DNA of 64,000 bases. Origin: Sphingomonas endophytica (lineage in GTDB: Bacteria; Pseudomonadota; Alphaproteobacteria; Sphingomonadales; Sphingomonadaceae). The DNA is taken from the NCBI RefSeq assembly GCF_014199415.1, contig NZ_JACIJN010000006.1:186001-250000 (forward strand), written 5' to 3'. The first letter of the stretch is position 1. Each line of letters opens with the position of its first letter. The position numbers and the translations under genes were made by a program. This document shows positions 9,096 through 17,117 of this stretch, piece by piece. Under the pieces are notes generated by a model. That model was given only the letters and a program-made list of their open reading frames with translations, was not told the origin of the DNA and did no database searches.

Positions 9096-11338
9096 GCCTC
9101 GCGCACCTCGACCAGCGGCACCGAGGGCGCCGCGCCCGCCAGATAGGTCGCGCGCGTCACGCTGAGGTGATCCTCGGCGAACCGCACCGGCACGTCGAAG
9201 TCGAACGACGCCGCGACCACCACCCCCGGCGCCGGGGCCGCCTCGAGCGTCACGATCCCGCCCGGTGAGAGCGTGAACGCCGCGGTCGCCACCCCGCCGA
9301 CCGTCACGCTGACGCTCCCCGCCACCGGCCGCGTGATCCGCCGCGTCGCCGCATCGTAGCGCCGCACCAGGGCGAAGCGCCGCGTCACGCCGTCGCCGGT
9401 TCCGATCGTCTCGCCGCGCGCGCGCCAGTCGAACGGATCGCGCAGCCGGAACCCGCGCGCCGCGCCAAGCCGCGCGCGATAGAAGGCGAGCAGCGTCGCG
9501 ACATCCGCCTCGCTGCGGACGCCCGGCCCGACATCATAGCGGGTGCGCGCCTCCGCCCAGCCGGCGCGCCGCGTCTCGCGCCCGCCGGCGCTGGTCGTCA
9601 CGCCGGTCGAGAAGGTCGGCGTCACCTCCGCCTCGCGCCCCAGCGCGAGCGGGAACATCACGTCGTCGAACGCCTCCACCGCCTCCTCCTCCTGCCAATA
9701 GACCAGCCCGTCGCGCAGCACCTGCGGCAGCGCCCAAAGATAGACGCGCACCACCCCGCGCAGCTGCGCCGTCCCCGCCGCGGCGAGGATCGCGCGCCAT
9801 TGCCCGCGATCCGCGCCGCGCAGCACGAACCCGGCGAGATAGTCCTGCCGGGCCACCGGATAGCCGAGCCGCTGCGTCGCCTCCGCCGCACCGCGCGCGC
9901 TCGCGGCGGTGTCGCCGCCGGTCACCCAGTCGTAATCCTCCAGTTGCAGGACATCGAACGCCGGTGCGGCCCAGCCGGTCGGCAGGTTCATCCGCCGCAC
10001 CTCGGGCGCGGCTGCGTCGAGCACGGTCGGGAGATAGGCGAGCAGATAGGTGACGCACCCCGGCGCGGCTTCCTTCACCGCCGCCGCCAGCGCCGCGGTC
10101 GAGGCGGCCAGCACCGCCCCCGCACGGTCCAGCGTCGCGCGCTGCGCCGCGTCGAGCGCCCCGCGCACATCCGCGATCGCCACCGGCGCGAACGCCGTCC
10201 TGGCGCTGTCGTCGTACAGGCACGGCCGCCCGTCCGGCAGCACCCACCACCACGGCTCCCCGATCTGGAAGCGCGGCGCGAGCCCCGCCGCCGCCCCGAT
10301 CGCCACGAACGCCAGCGCGATCGCGCGCAGATACGCCATCGCCGCTGCATTGGCGGGGGAGAGCAAGGTCGACGGCGGCACCCAGCCGGTCAGCGCCGGG
10401 GAACCGCCCGCGGCGCGCTGCTTCCACGCCGCGGGGCAATGCGCCTCGAACAGTTCGTAGGACAGCGACCAGATCAGGTCATAGCCGAGGTTCTTCGCGC
10501 GCTGTGCGAAGTCGCGGTGCCACGCCGCGCATGCGACGTTCAGCGCGCCCTCCACCACGCCGCCCTGCAGGCGGAAATAATGGCTCATCCCGACATAATG
10601 GACCACCGCGCCGCGATAGCCGAGCTGCAGCATGTTGCGCAGCAATCGCGCCGGGGTCAGGTGGTAGCTGTCGTCATAGCCGCTCGCGATCCCCAGATCA
10701 TGCTCGGGCAGGACGACATCGCCGATCGCGACGACCGCGCCCGCGCCGTCGCAGGTGATCTCGCTCAGCTCCGCCCAAGCCTCGACCGGCTGCGACAATG
10801 CCCCGCCCGCGGCATCATGGCCAGGCGCGACCAGCGACACGAACATCCGGTCGACATCGCCCGCCCACACCGGATCGCGCTCGCCCGGCAGCAGGAACCC
10901 GCCGTCGAGCGCCGCGAAGTCGATCGCGATCCGCGCATCCTCGGGCGTGCCGCGCGCGTAATTCCATAGCCGCACATACCAGGCGCGTGGCGTCCCGTCT
11001 GCGTCGCGCCCCTCGATCGTCAGCACCGGACCGTTGACCGCATCCAGCGCCAGCACGCCCGCCGACCGCCAGCGGAACGACAGCCGGCACGCACGATAAT
11101 CGCGTGCGGTATCGTAGCGCAGCAGCGGATGGTCGTGCCGGTCCGCGCTCTCCCAGATCAGCCCGGCCAGATCGTCGCGATTGTAGAAGACCGCGTCGAC
11201 GCGCAGCGCATCCGCCGCCACCGTCGTCACCGCCGCCATCATCGGCCGCGGGAAATCGACGGTCCAATAGAGCGGATCGAAGCGCGTCATCACGCCGGTC
11301 GCCTGTCCGGCACGCGTGTCGGCGAGCCAATGGGCCAT
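9092..11338 (-). CDS. GTA DUF2460 distal tail protein with large N-terminal glycosidase-like domain (g12-like fusion)
   Basis: 748 residues. The C-terminal 200 or so (DDVMFPLALGREAEVTPTFST through VRFAEDHLSVTRATYLAG) are a DUF2460 domain, the complete length of RcGTA g12. About 540 extra residues precede it. They contain Trp/Tyr-rich segments such as YDLIWSLSYELFEAHCP, FQIGEPWWWVLPDGRPC and FDVLQLEDYDWVTGGD, which look like a TIM-barrel glycoside hydrolase with possible acidic residues at strand ends. No named GH family can be assigned by eye; phage 'non-contractile tail sheath' TIM-barrel proteins are an alternative comparison. ATG at 11338 shares one base with the tape-measure stop (TGATG); an in-frame GTG lies one codon upstream. 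Confidence 0.85.
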   Translation of the reverse strand: MAHWLADTRAGQATGVMTRFDPLYWTVDFPRPMMAAVTTVAADALRVDAVFYNRDDLAGLIWESADRHDHPLLRYDTARDYRACRLSFRWRSAGVLALDAVNGPVLTIEGRDADGTPRAWYVRLWNYARGTPEDARIAIDFAALDGGFLLPGERDPVWAGDVDRMFVSLVAPGHDAAGGALSQPVEAWAELSEITCDGAGAVVAIGDVVLPEHDLGIASGYDDSYHLTPARLLRNMLQLGYRGAVVHYVGMSHYFRLQGGVVEGALNVACAAWHRDFAQRAKNLGYDLIWSLSYELFEAHCPAAWKQRAAGGSPALTGWVPPSTLLSPANAAAMAYLRAIALAFVAIGAAAGLAPRFQIGEPWWWVLPDGRPCLYDDSARTAFAPVAIADVRGALDAAQRATLDRAGAVLAASTAALAAAVKEAAPGCVTYLLAYLPTVLDAAAPEVRRMNLPTGWAAPAFDVLQLEDYDWVTGGDTAASARGAAEATQRLGYPVARQDYLAGFVLRGADRGQWRAILAAAGTAQLRGVVRVYLWALPQVLRDGLVYWQEEEAVEAFDDVMFPLALGREAEVTPTFSTGVTTSAGGRETRRAGWAEARTRYDVGPGVRSEADVATLLAFYRARLGAARGFRLRDPFDWRARGETIGTGDGVTRRFALVRRYDAATRRITRPVAGSVSVTVGGVATAAFTLSPGGIVTLEAAPAPGVVVAASFDFDVPVRFAEDHLSVTRATYLAGAAPSVPLVEVREA

Positions 11339-11898
11339 CACTCCGCCTCCATCAGCGCGGCGCGCACCGCGCGCGCGACCTGCCGGCCCGACCGCGCCAG
11401 CGCCTCCGGCGCAGCGCTGCCGCCGGCGTTGATCGTGATCGCCACCCGTATGTCGCGCGCGCCGCCGCCGCCCGGCACCGCCACCTGCCCGCTGGTCGTT
11501 GGCACGAAGACCTCGGGCCCGCGCTCGCCGACCAGATAGGCACGCCCCGGGCTCACCGGCCCGCCGGTCGCACGGCCGGGCAGCCCGAGCAGCCCCCCGA
11601 GCACGCGCACCAGCCCGCCCCCGCTCCCGCCTCCGCCCAGCACGCTCGCAACCCCGTCCTTGAGCGCCGCCATCGCGATCTCGCCCAGCGCATGGAGCGC
11701 CACCGCCTTCAGATCGTCGAACCCCGTTTTGCCGGTGCGCACCGCCCGCCCCAGCGCGGTCTCGACCGACCGCGCGGCGCGCTCGGCGCCGGCACCCAGC
11801 CCAGCCTCCAGCGTCGCGCGCATCGCCGCCACGTCGCGCGCGAACCCGGCGGTGTCGGCGCGCACGCCGATCACCAGCCGCTCGATCTCGTCATCCAT
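11338..11898 (-). CDS. GTA tail tape-measure protein (g11-like)
   Basis: 186 residues: an N-terminal helical region (VIGVRADTAGFARDVAAMRATLEAGL), a hydrophobic glycine-rich centre and a C-terminal segment with GRATGGPVSPGRAYLVGERGPEVFVP, the signature of phage and GTA tape-measure proteins. The very short length agrees with the short tail of RcGTA (its g11 is about 220 residues). Tape measures set tail length and pass into the recipient envelope. Confidence 0.87.
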   Translation of the reverse strand: MDDEIERLVIGVRADTAGFARDVAAMRATLEAGLGAGAERAARSVETALGRAVRTGKTGFDDLKAVALHALGEIAMAALKDGVASVLGGGGSGGGLVRVLGGLLGLPGRATGGPVSPGRAYLVGERGPEVFVPTTSGQVAVPGGGGARDIRVAITINAGGSAAPEALARSGRQVARAVRAALMEAE

Positions 11899-12109
11899 CC
11901 GGAAAAGCCTCCTGCATCGCCGCGATCGTCGCGGCATCGGGGGGCGTCGCCGCCTCGGGCGTGCACGCACGCACCAGCGCCGCCAGTTCCGCGGGCGTCG
12001 CACGCCAGAATTGGTCGGGCCGCCACCCGAATACCGCCCCCGCCAGCCCGGCCAGCCGCCCCGCCGCTTCGGCGAAACTACGGACCCCCGCCCCGGCGAA
12101 GGTCGTCAT
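11891..12109 (-). CDS. GTA tail assembly chaperone (rcc01693-like)
   Basis: 72 residues with RSFAEAAGRLAGLAGAVFGWRPDQFWRATPAEL, characteristic of the small tail-assembly protein encoded between g10 and g11 in the RcGTA cluster. It overlaps g10-like by 4 nt and the tape-measure gene by 8 nt. In many siphophages a pair of chaperones is made by a -1 frameshift at this place; here the two genes have independent starts, and no obvious slippery heptamer was seen. Confidence 0.8.
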   Translation of the reverse strand: MTTFAGAGVRSFAEAAGRLAGLAGAVFGWRPDQFWRATPAELAALVRACTPEAATPPDAATIAAMQEAFPDG

Positions 12110-12408
12110 CGCCCCGCCAGGATCTGCGTCAGCAGCACTTTCAGCGCCGGCGTCGCCGCGCTCATGCCCGCCGCGACCACCGCCTCGCCCAGCGCCTCGC
12201 GCGTCAAGGCTGGGGGCGCGTCGTGCCGGCAATGCCAGAACAATCCCACCAGCTCCTCCAGCGCCAGCAGCCCGCTCGCCGCGCGCTCGACCAACGCGAA
12301 CAGCGGCCCCAGTTCCTGCTCGGCCGCCACCAGCGCCGCGAAGGTCGGGCGCAGCACCAGCATCTCGCCCGCGACGCGCAACGCCGCCTCGCCCCGTACC
12401 GGGTTCAT
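12106..12408 (-). CDS. GTA gp10-family protein (tail assembly)
   Basis: 100 residues (MNPVRGEAALRVAGEMLVLRPTFAALVAAEQELG...). The pattern 'RGE-x(8)-G-x(5)-LRPTFAAL-x(2)-AE-x-E-LG' is typical of the GTA_gp10 family, probably the upstream tail chaperone. The start ATG at 12406-12408 overlaps the major tail gene by 4 nt. Confidence 0.82.
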   Translation of the reverse strand: MNPVRGEAALRVAGEMLVLRPTFAALVAAEQELGPLFALVERAASGLLALEELVGLFWHCRHDAPPALTREALGEAVVAAGMSAATPALKVLLTQILAGR

Positions 12409-12812
12409 GCGCTCACCACCGCGCCGGAGCTTTCCAGCGCGAGCGTATAGCTGCGCTCGCCATTGTAATCCCCGGCATAGTCGAGCCGCGTGACCAGGAA
12501 TCGCCCGGTCATCGTCTCGCCGCTCTCGAAGGTCAGCCGGTAATCGTCGAGCGTCCCCGCCAGCGCGCTCGCCCTGACGCGCTGCTCCGCCGTCGATCCG
12601 GTGAACACTCCCGCCGCCGCGACGCTCACCGACCGCACCCCGGCGCCCGACAGCAGGTCGCGCCACCCGCCCGAATCCTTGCTGGTGATCGCCACCGCCT
12701 CGCCGTTGACGCTCAACTGCGTCGTGCGCAGCCCCGCCACCGTCCGGTACGTCACCGGGGTCGCGCCATCGCCGACCTTCAGCAGGAACGCACTGCCTTT
12801 CTCCGCCGCCAT
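12405..12812 (-). CDS. GTA major tail protein (g9-like)
   Basis: 135 residues. MAAEKGSAFLLKVGDGATPVTYRTVAGLRTT and DSGGWRDLLSGAGVRSVSVAAAGVFTG match phage TP901-1-type major tail tube proteins, the g9 position in RcGTA. It would form hexameric rings of the tail tube. One base separates it from the DUF3168 gene stop. Confidence 0.87.
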   Translation of the reverse strand: MAAEKGSAFLLKVGDGATPVTYRTVAGLRTTQLSVNGEAVAITSKDSGGWRDLLSGAGVRSVSVAAAGVFTGSTAEQRVRASALAGTLDDYRLTFESGETMTGRFLVTRLDYAGDYNGERSYTLALESSGAVVSA

Positions 12813-12813
12813 C

Positions 12814-13179
12814 TCAATCCTCCGCCATGATCCGCACCCGCACGTCGACCAGCGCCGACCAGCGTCCCGCGCTCTCGCTCAGCAGCGCGTTGCGCACCGG
12901 CACCGCCGTCACCACGCGCCATCCCGGAAGGCCCGGCAGCGACAGCAGCGCCGCTTCCGCGTCCGCCGCCAGCGCCGCCGCGCGCGCGCCGCTCTCGCCC
13001 GCGTCGCGCACCGCCACGCCGATGCGCAGCTCGCGCCCGGCACGGTCCTTCGTTCCCCAGTCGCTCTCGCTCCATTCGCGCAAGGTCAGGAACGGCACCG
13101 TCCCTTTCTCCGCCGCGCTCTCGAACACGCGCGTCACCGCCACCCGGTCGCGCAGCCGCGCCAGCACCGCCGCGCGCAT
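12814..13179 (-). CDS. GTA DUF3168 tail terminator-like protein (g8-like)
   Basis: 121 residues: MRAAVLARLRDRVAVTRVFES... and a C-terminal strand pair (RWSALVDVRVRIMAED), typical of DUF3168 proteins that cap the tail tube. The ATG at 13179 shares one base with the preceding stop (TGATG); a second in-frame ATG at 13194 is possible. Confidence 0.8.
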   Translation of the reverse strand: MRAAVLARLRDRVAVTRVFESAAEKGTVPFLTLREWSESDWGTKDRAGRELRIGVAVRDAGESGARAAALAADAEAALLSLPGLPGWRVVTAVPVRNALLSESAGRWSALVDVRVRIMAED

Positions 13180-13343
13180 CACTGCCGCCACCATGCGAGC
13201 GACGGGTCCTCGACCCAGCGCCGCTTCAGCCCGCGCGCGCCGACCTCGACGCCATCGTCCCGCGCGACAACCTCCGCGTCGGGCAACACGTCGCGCAGCC
13301 GCACCACCACCCGCGCGCGCACGCGCTCGACCGCGCGCTTCAT
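13179..13343 (-). CDS. Small GTA-cluster protein between connector and tail terminator
   Basis: 54 residues (MKRAVERVRARVVVRLRDVLPDAEVVARDD...). It fills the g7 head-tail-adaptor position and overlaps the connector gene by 4 nt and the DUF3168 gene by 1 nt, so it is very likely translated. It is too short to carry a full head-tail stopper domain; no family was recognised. Confidence 0.65.
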   Translation of the reverse strand: MKRAVERVRARVVVRLRDVLPDAEVVARDDGVEVGARGLKRRWVEDPSLAWWRQ

Positions 13344-13852
13344 GCGTGCACCGGCTGCGCGAGCGCGACGCTGCGGAACGGCCGCCACAAGGCGCTGACC
13401 GCCGCCGGCACCGGCGCGCTCCCCGCCCGATCGCTGAACAGATGCGCCGCCAGCATTGCCACTCCCTGCCGCAGCGGCGCGGGCAACCCCGCCCAGCCGC
13501 TCGCCAGCCCCGCGGTGAAGCTGACGCGCAACGGTCCCTCGCCCTTCACCCAGCCGACGCCCTGCGCATCGATATCGATCGCCACGCCATCCGCGACGAT
13601 CGCGCGCACCGGCGCGGCGGGCAGCGCCTGCCACCCCTGCGCCGCACCAAGCTCCGCGACCAGCTCGCGCACGATCAGCACGCGCCCGGTGAACTGCTCG
13701 GCCAGCCCCAGCGCCGCCTCGACGAACGCCAGCGCCAGCGCATCGTCGTCGATCGTCGCCGCCCGCAGCTCCGCGCGCACCGCCGCCAGCGCAAGCGCAC
13801 GATCCCCCGCGCCCAGCGTCACCACGCCGGGCGCTCCCGCCACCAATGTCAT
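13340..13852 (-). CDS. GTA head-tail connector protein (g6-like)
   Basis: 170 residues. The helical opening (DRALALAAVRAELRAATIDDDALALAFVEAALGLAEQFTG) followed by short strands and a C-terminal helix (APLRQGVAMLAAHLFSDR) is typical of phage gp6/phiE125 gp8 head-tail adaptors. It would bind beneath the portal. A 175-bp gap full of palindromic repeats separates it from the capsid gene upstream, one of only two sizeable gaps in the cluster. Confidence 0.82.
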   Translation of the reverse strand: MTLVAGAPGVVTLGAGDRALALAAVRAELRAATIDDDALALAFVEAALGLAEQFTGRVLIVRELVAELGAAQGWQALPAAPVRAIVADGVAIDIDAQGVGWVKGEGPLRVSFTAGLASGWAGLPAPLRQGVAMLAAHLFSDRAGSAPVPAAVSALWRPFRSVALAQPVHA

Positions 13853-13862
13853 ATTGAACTCC

Positions 13863-13991
13863 CGTCACCCCGGCGCCGGCCGGGGTCCACCTCACCACGC
13901 CCAGCCCCCTCCGTCATCCCGGACTTGATCCGGGATCCCGCTTCTTCCCTCGGCCAAAAGAGCGGGGCCCCGGATCAAGTCCGGGGCGACG
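13863..13991. repeat. Palindromic repeats: short GC palindrome plus family B copy
   Basis: At 13863-13891 lies a short palindrome with core CCCCGGCGCCGGCCGGGG. At 13912-13991 a full family B unit runs from CGTCATCCCGGACTTGATCC to its reverse complement GGATCAAGTCCGGGGCGACG around an AT-richer spacer. Both lie between the capsid and connector genes of the GTA. Confidence 0.88.
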
Positions 13992-14027
13992 AAAGGGAGA
14001 TTTGCGACCCGTCGCGACAGCGCAGGC

Positions 14028-15032
14028 TCAGCTTGCGGCGAACCGCAGCAGCTTGATCGCCTCGCTGTTCGACACGCACCCGCCGACGCGCTTGGTCGCG
14101 TAGAAGGTCACGAACGGCTTGTTGCTGTAGGGATCGCGCAGCACGCTGGTCTCGCTGCGCTCCGCGATCAGATAGCCGAGCCTGAAGTTCCCGAACGCCA
14201 CCGCATGCGCCCCCGCCGCGATGTCGGGCATGTCCTCGGCCTCGACCACCGGATAGCCGAGCAGGCTCGCTGGCTGCCCCGCCGCCATCCCGGGTTGCCA
14301 CAGGAACTGCCCGTCGCTGGTCTTGAACTTGCGGATGCGCGCCGCGGTCGCTGCGTTCATCACGAACGTCGCACCCTGCCGGTACGGCGCGCGCAGCGCC
14401 TGCACCAGATCGATCAGCCGCTCCGCCCCGTTCGCGCCGAAGTCGCCCGCCGTCCCGGTCGGCACATATTGCAGCGTCCCGAACGCACGTGTCGCGTCCC
14501 CCGCCGCCGCGGTCGGCGCCTGGAGGAAGCCCCGCGGGCGATTGACGCCATTGCCGCCGACGAACGCCGCGCCCTCCGCCTTGGCGAAATCCGCGGCGAT
14601 CTCCCCGGCCAGCCAGCCCTCGACATCGAACAGCGCGTCGTCCAGCATCGCCTGGCTCGCCGACGGATTGGCGTACAGCTCGCCCATCGGCGGCGCGATC
14701 TCGGTGAACACCGGCGTCGCGGTCACCGGCCGCGCATCGGTCTCCGCCGCCCAGCCCGACGGCGTCCCGCCGGTCGTCACCAGCTTGCGATACCCCGCCG
14801 AGCCGACCTGCACGACGTTCGCGATGCTGCGGATCGGGCTGGCGCTCTTCAGCACCGCGTCGATCTGCGCATCGATCTCCTTGGGGATCGCATAGCCGCC
14901 CTGATCGCCGGTCGTGCCGGTGAACGCCTTCTGCTCGACCACGATCCCCGACCGCACGAAGCCGTCGAACGCCGCGCCGCCGCCCATGCGCGCGCCATCC
15001 AGCACCGGGCGCGCCACCACCGTATCGCTCAT
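14028..15032 (-). CDS. GTA major capsid protein, HK97 fold (g5-like)
   Basis: 334 residues from the ATG at 15032; an in-frame ATG four codons upstream is also possible. Features of an HK97-type capsid are clear: GGYAIPKEIDAQIDAVLKSASPIRSIANVV (start of the mature core), GWAAETDARPVT, ALFDVEGWLAGEIAADFAKAEGAAFV and GGNGVNRPRGFL. Only about 45 residues precede the core, so the coiled-coil delta/scaffold domain of around 100 residues usual in HK97 is missing or severely shortened, although a protease gene is present. Confidence 0.92.
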   Translation of the reverse strand: MSDTVVARPVLDGARMGGGAAFDGFVRSGIVVEQKAFTGTTGDQGGYAIPKEIDAQIDAVLKSASPIRSIANVVQVGSAGYRKLVTTGGTPSGWAAETDARPVTATPVFTEIAPPMGELYANPSASQAMLDDALFDVEGWLAGEIAADFAKAEGAAFVGGNGVNRPRGFLQAPTAAAGDATRAFGTLQYVPTGTAGDFGANGAERLIDLVQALRAPYRQGATFVMNAATAARIRKFKTSDGQFLWQPGMAAGQPASLLGYPVVEAEDMPDIAAGAHAVAFGNFRLGYLIAERSETSVLRDPYSNKPFVTFYATKRVGGCVSNSEAIKLLRFAAS

Positions 15033-15074
15033 GCTCTTCTCCATGAAAGAGGCCCCCCGCGGACCCCGCAAAAC

Positions 15075-15443
15075 TCAAAGGTCGATGATCGTCTCGACCC
15101 GTGCGGCGGGCTGCATCGCCACCGCCACCAGGCTCACCTCGACCAGCTCGGCGCGCAGGATCGTGCGCCACACGCCCTGCCGCACCACCCGCGCGCGATA
15201 CCCGACCGACAGCCCCGGCAACGCCCGCGCGCGCACCAGCCGCGCCACCGCGTCGTCCGCGACCTCCGCCTCGACGCGCAAGCCCCGCGCATCCTCACCG
15301 ATCGCCAGCACCGTGCCGACCGGCGCGCCGCGATGCTGCATCAGCAGCGGCACCGGCGCGGCGTCCGCGAACGCGCCGCGCCGGATCACGTCACCCGCGC
15401 GGTCGACGGCGTCGAACACCGCCGCATAGCCCGCGATCCTCAC
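15075..15443 (-). CDS. GTA prohead protease, HK97 gp4 family (g4-like)
   Basis: 122 residues from a GTG codon that overlaps the upstream stop (GTGA). The core pattern IAGYAAVFDAVDRAGDVIRRGAF is the family opening; LMQHRGAPVG supplies the catalytic histidine and LPGLSVGYRA the catalytic serine of the S78/U35 peptidase fold. It is shorter than typical (about 150-190 residues). It should cleave capsid N-termini during head maturation, although little removable N-terminus remains in the capsid here. Confidence 0.87.
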   Translation of the reverse strand: MRIAGYAAVFDAVDRAGDVIRRGAFADAAPVPLLMQHRGAPVGTVLAIGEDARGLRVEAEVADDAVARLVRARALPGLSVGYRARVVRQGVWRTILRAELVEVSLVAVAMQPAARVETIIDL

Positions 15444-15769
15444 TTGAGCGCCCCCGGCTTGAGCAGCCCGTCGAGCCCCAGCCGCACCGCGAGCCCGGCG
15501 AGCAGCAGCGCCAGCACCACCCGCGCCACCCACGCCGCCAGCGCGCGCCACGCCGAGCGTTTCGCATCGCGCCACGCCCGCAACAGCTCGCGCAGCTCGG
15601 CGACATCCCCCGCCGCGCCATCGTCGGCCAGCCCGAGCCGCTTGAGCGCGCGCATCGCGCCCAGCTCGCCCGCCTCTTCCACAATCGCGCGCAAGGTCGC
15701 GATCTCCGCGCCCTCGTCGCAGCCCTGCGCGAGCAATTGCGCCAGCACGCGCCCGGTCGCCACGCTCAT
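15440..15769 (-). CDS. DUF6127-like small membrane protein in the GTA cluster
   Basis: 109 residues. An N-terminal helical half (MSVATGRVLAQLLAQGCDEGAEIATLRAIVEEAGELGA) is followed by one transmembrane segment (VARVVLALLLAGLAVRLGL). It matches my memory of the small protein encoded between portal and protease in sphingomonad GTAs (the g3.5 position). The function is unknown; it is not an obvious holin because the membrane segment is single and C-terminal. Four-nucleotide overlaps on both sides show tight coupling. Confidence 0.75.
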   Translation of the reverse strand: MSVATGRVLAQLLAQGCDEGAEIATLRAIVEEAGELGAMRALKRLGLADDGAAGDVAELRELLRAWRDAKRSAWRALAAWVARVVLALLLAGLAVRLGLDGLLKPGALK

Positions 15770-16845
15770 GACCAGTCCACCATCTGCCGCTTTTCGTCGG
15801 TCGACAGGAAATCCGCCGCCGCGATCATCCGCCACAATTGCGCGCGATCCTCGACCAGCGCCGGCACGCGATCGAGATCGACCTGCAACCGCGCCTCGGG
15901 GAAGTCCGCCGCCAGTCCGTCGCGCAGCCCCGACAGGATCGCGCCGGCCAGCGGCAGCACCGTCAACCGCCACAAGGCGCGGTTCGCTTCCTTGTAATTC
16001 GCATGCGTGCTGTCGCCCGGCAGCCCGAGCAGCATCGGCGGCACCCCGAACGCGAGCGCGATCTCGCGCGCCGCCGCCGCCTTGGTGGCGGCGAAGTCCA
16101 TGTCGGCAGGCGTCAGGCTCATCGCCTGCCATTTCAGCCCGCCTTCCAGCAGCATCGGCCGCCCGGCATTGGCCGCGCCCGCAAAGCCCTGTTCCATCTC
16201 CTCGCGCAGCCGCCGGAACTGGTCGGGCGTCAGCACCGAGCCGTCGCCGGCATCATAGACCAGCGCGCCGGACGGCCGCGCGGCATTGTCGAGCAGCGCC
16301 TTGCTCCACGCGCTGGCGGCATTGTGGATCGCGATCGCCGCCGACGCCGCCCCCAGACACCCCAGCCCATAATGATCGTCGACCGGATTGAAGCGTCGGA
16401 TATGGATCACGCTCGCCGGATCGAGCCGCGTCGTCCGCACGCCGACCCGGTACAGATACGCCCCCGGCCAGCCATCCGCGCCCAGCTCGACGCTCACCCG
16501 CTCGGGGCGCAGCGCGAACAGCTCCACCACCTGCCCGTCGCCGTCGCGCAGCACCTGCACGAAGGCATTGCCATGCAGCAGCACCTGCGCCGCCACCGCC
16601 TCCAGCACCCCGCGCCCGCCCGCCAGCGCGCGCAACCGCGCATCGTCGGCATCCAGCGGCGCGCCCTCCACGCCCTCGGCCACCAGCTTCACCGCGCGCT
16701 GCGCGATCGCATTGGCGCAATAACCGGCGCGCACCTGCGCCTCATACCCCTGCGGCCATTCCCCGAGCGGCCGCGCCACGCCGCCGACACGCCCCAACGC
16801 CGGACGCGCCAGCGCGCGCCCGGACTTCCATCCGAACCAAGCCAT
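15766..16845 (-). CDS. GTA portal protein, HK97 family (g3-like)
   Basis: 359 residues. Motifs YCANAIAQRAVKLVAEGVEGAPL, LLHGNAFVQVLRDGDGQVVELFALRPERV, HIRRFNPVDDHYGLGCLGAASAAIAIH and GVPPMLLGLPGDSTHANYKEANRA are those of the HK97 gp3-type portal, the ring through which DNA enters the head. The start at 16845 is supported by GGAGGATTCAC immediately before ATG. It is preceded by a 272-bp gap containing a family A repeat. Confidence 0.93.
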   Translation of the reverse strand: MAWFGWKSGRALARPALGRVGGVARPLGEWPQGYEAQVRAGYCANAIAQRAVKLVAEGVEGAPLDADDARLRALAGGRGVLEAVAAQVLLHGNAFVQVLRDGDGQVVELFALRPERVSVELGADGWPGAYLYRVGVRTTRLDPASVIHIRRFNPVDDHYGLGCLGAASAAIAIHNAASAWSKALLDNAARPSGALVYDAGDGSVLTPDQFRRLREEMEQGFAGAANAGRPMLLEGGLKWQAMSLTPADMDFAATKAAAAREIALAFGVPPMLLGLPGDSTHANYKEANRALWRLTVLPLAGAILSGLRDGLAADFPEARLQVDLDRVPALVEDRAQLWRMIAAADFLSTDEKRQMVDWS

Positions 16846-17022
16846 GTGAATCCTCCGAGAAGATGATCTCAAGAATGCCGTTCGTGCCGAGGAGACATCG
16901 AGCGAAGTCGAGATGATCGGGTGAATATGCCCCAGTCATGTTCAGGATCGTCCGGGGGACGATCCGACCCGATCATCGTCTCGAAGCACCTTGTGGAGCG
17001 CCATCGTCGCCCGCCACTCCGC

Positions 17023-17099
17023 CGTCATTGCGAGCGTAGCGCGGCAATCCAGGGCGTCCTGATCCGACTCTGGATTGCCGCGCTACGCTCGCAATGACG
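17023..17099. repeat. Palindromic dispersed repeat, family A, copy 2
   Basis: CGTCATTGCGAGCGTAGCGC ... and its reverse complement around GATCCGACT. The arms carry paired compensatory changes relative to copy 1 (GCGAAGC to GCGCGGC on one side, matched on the other), so the hairpin is preserved. It lies between the GTA terminase and portal genes. The rest of the 16846-17117 gap shows no gene. Confidence 0.9.
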
Positions 17100-17117
17100 A
17101 AAGGACGTGCGCGCCAG

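Noticed and set aside
11891..12408. Programmed frameshift between the two tail-chaperone genes
   Set aside because: Each gene has its own start with a 4-nt overlap and I saw no convincing slippery heptamer at the junction.
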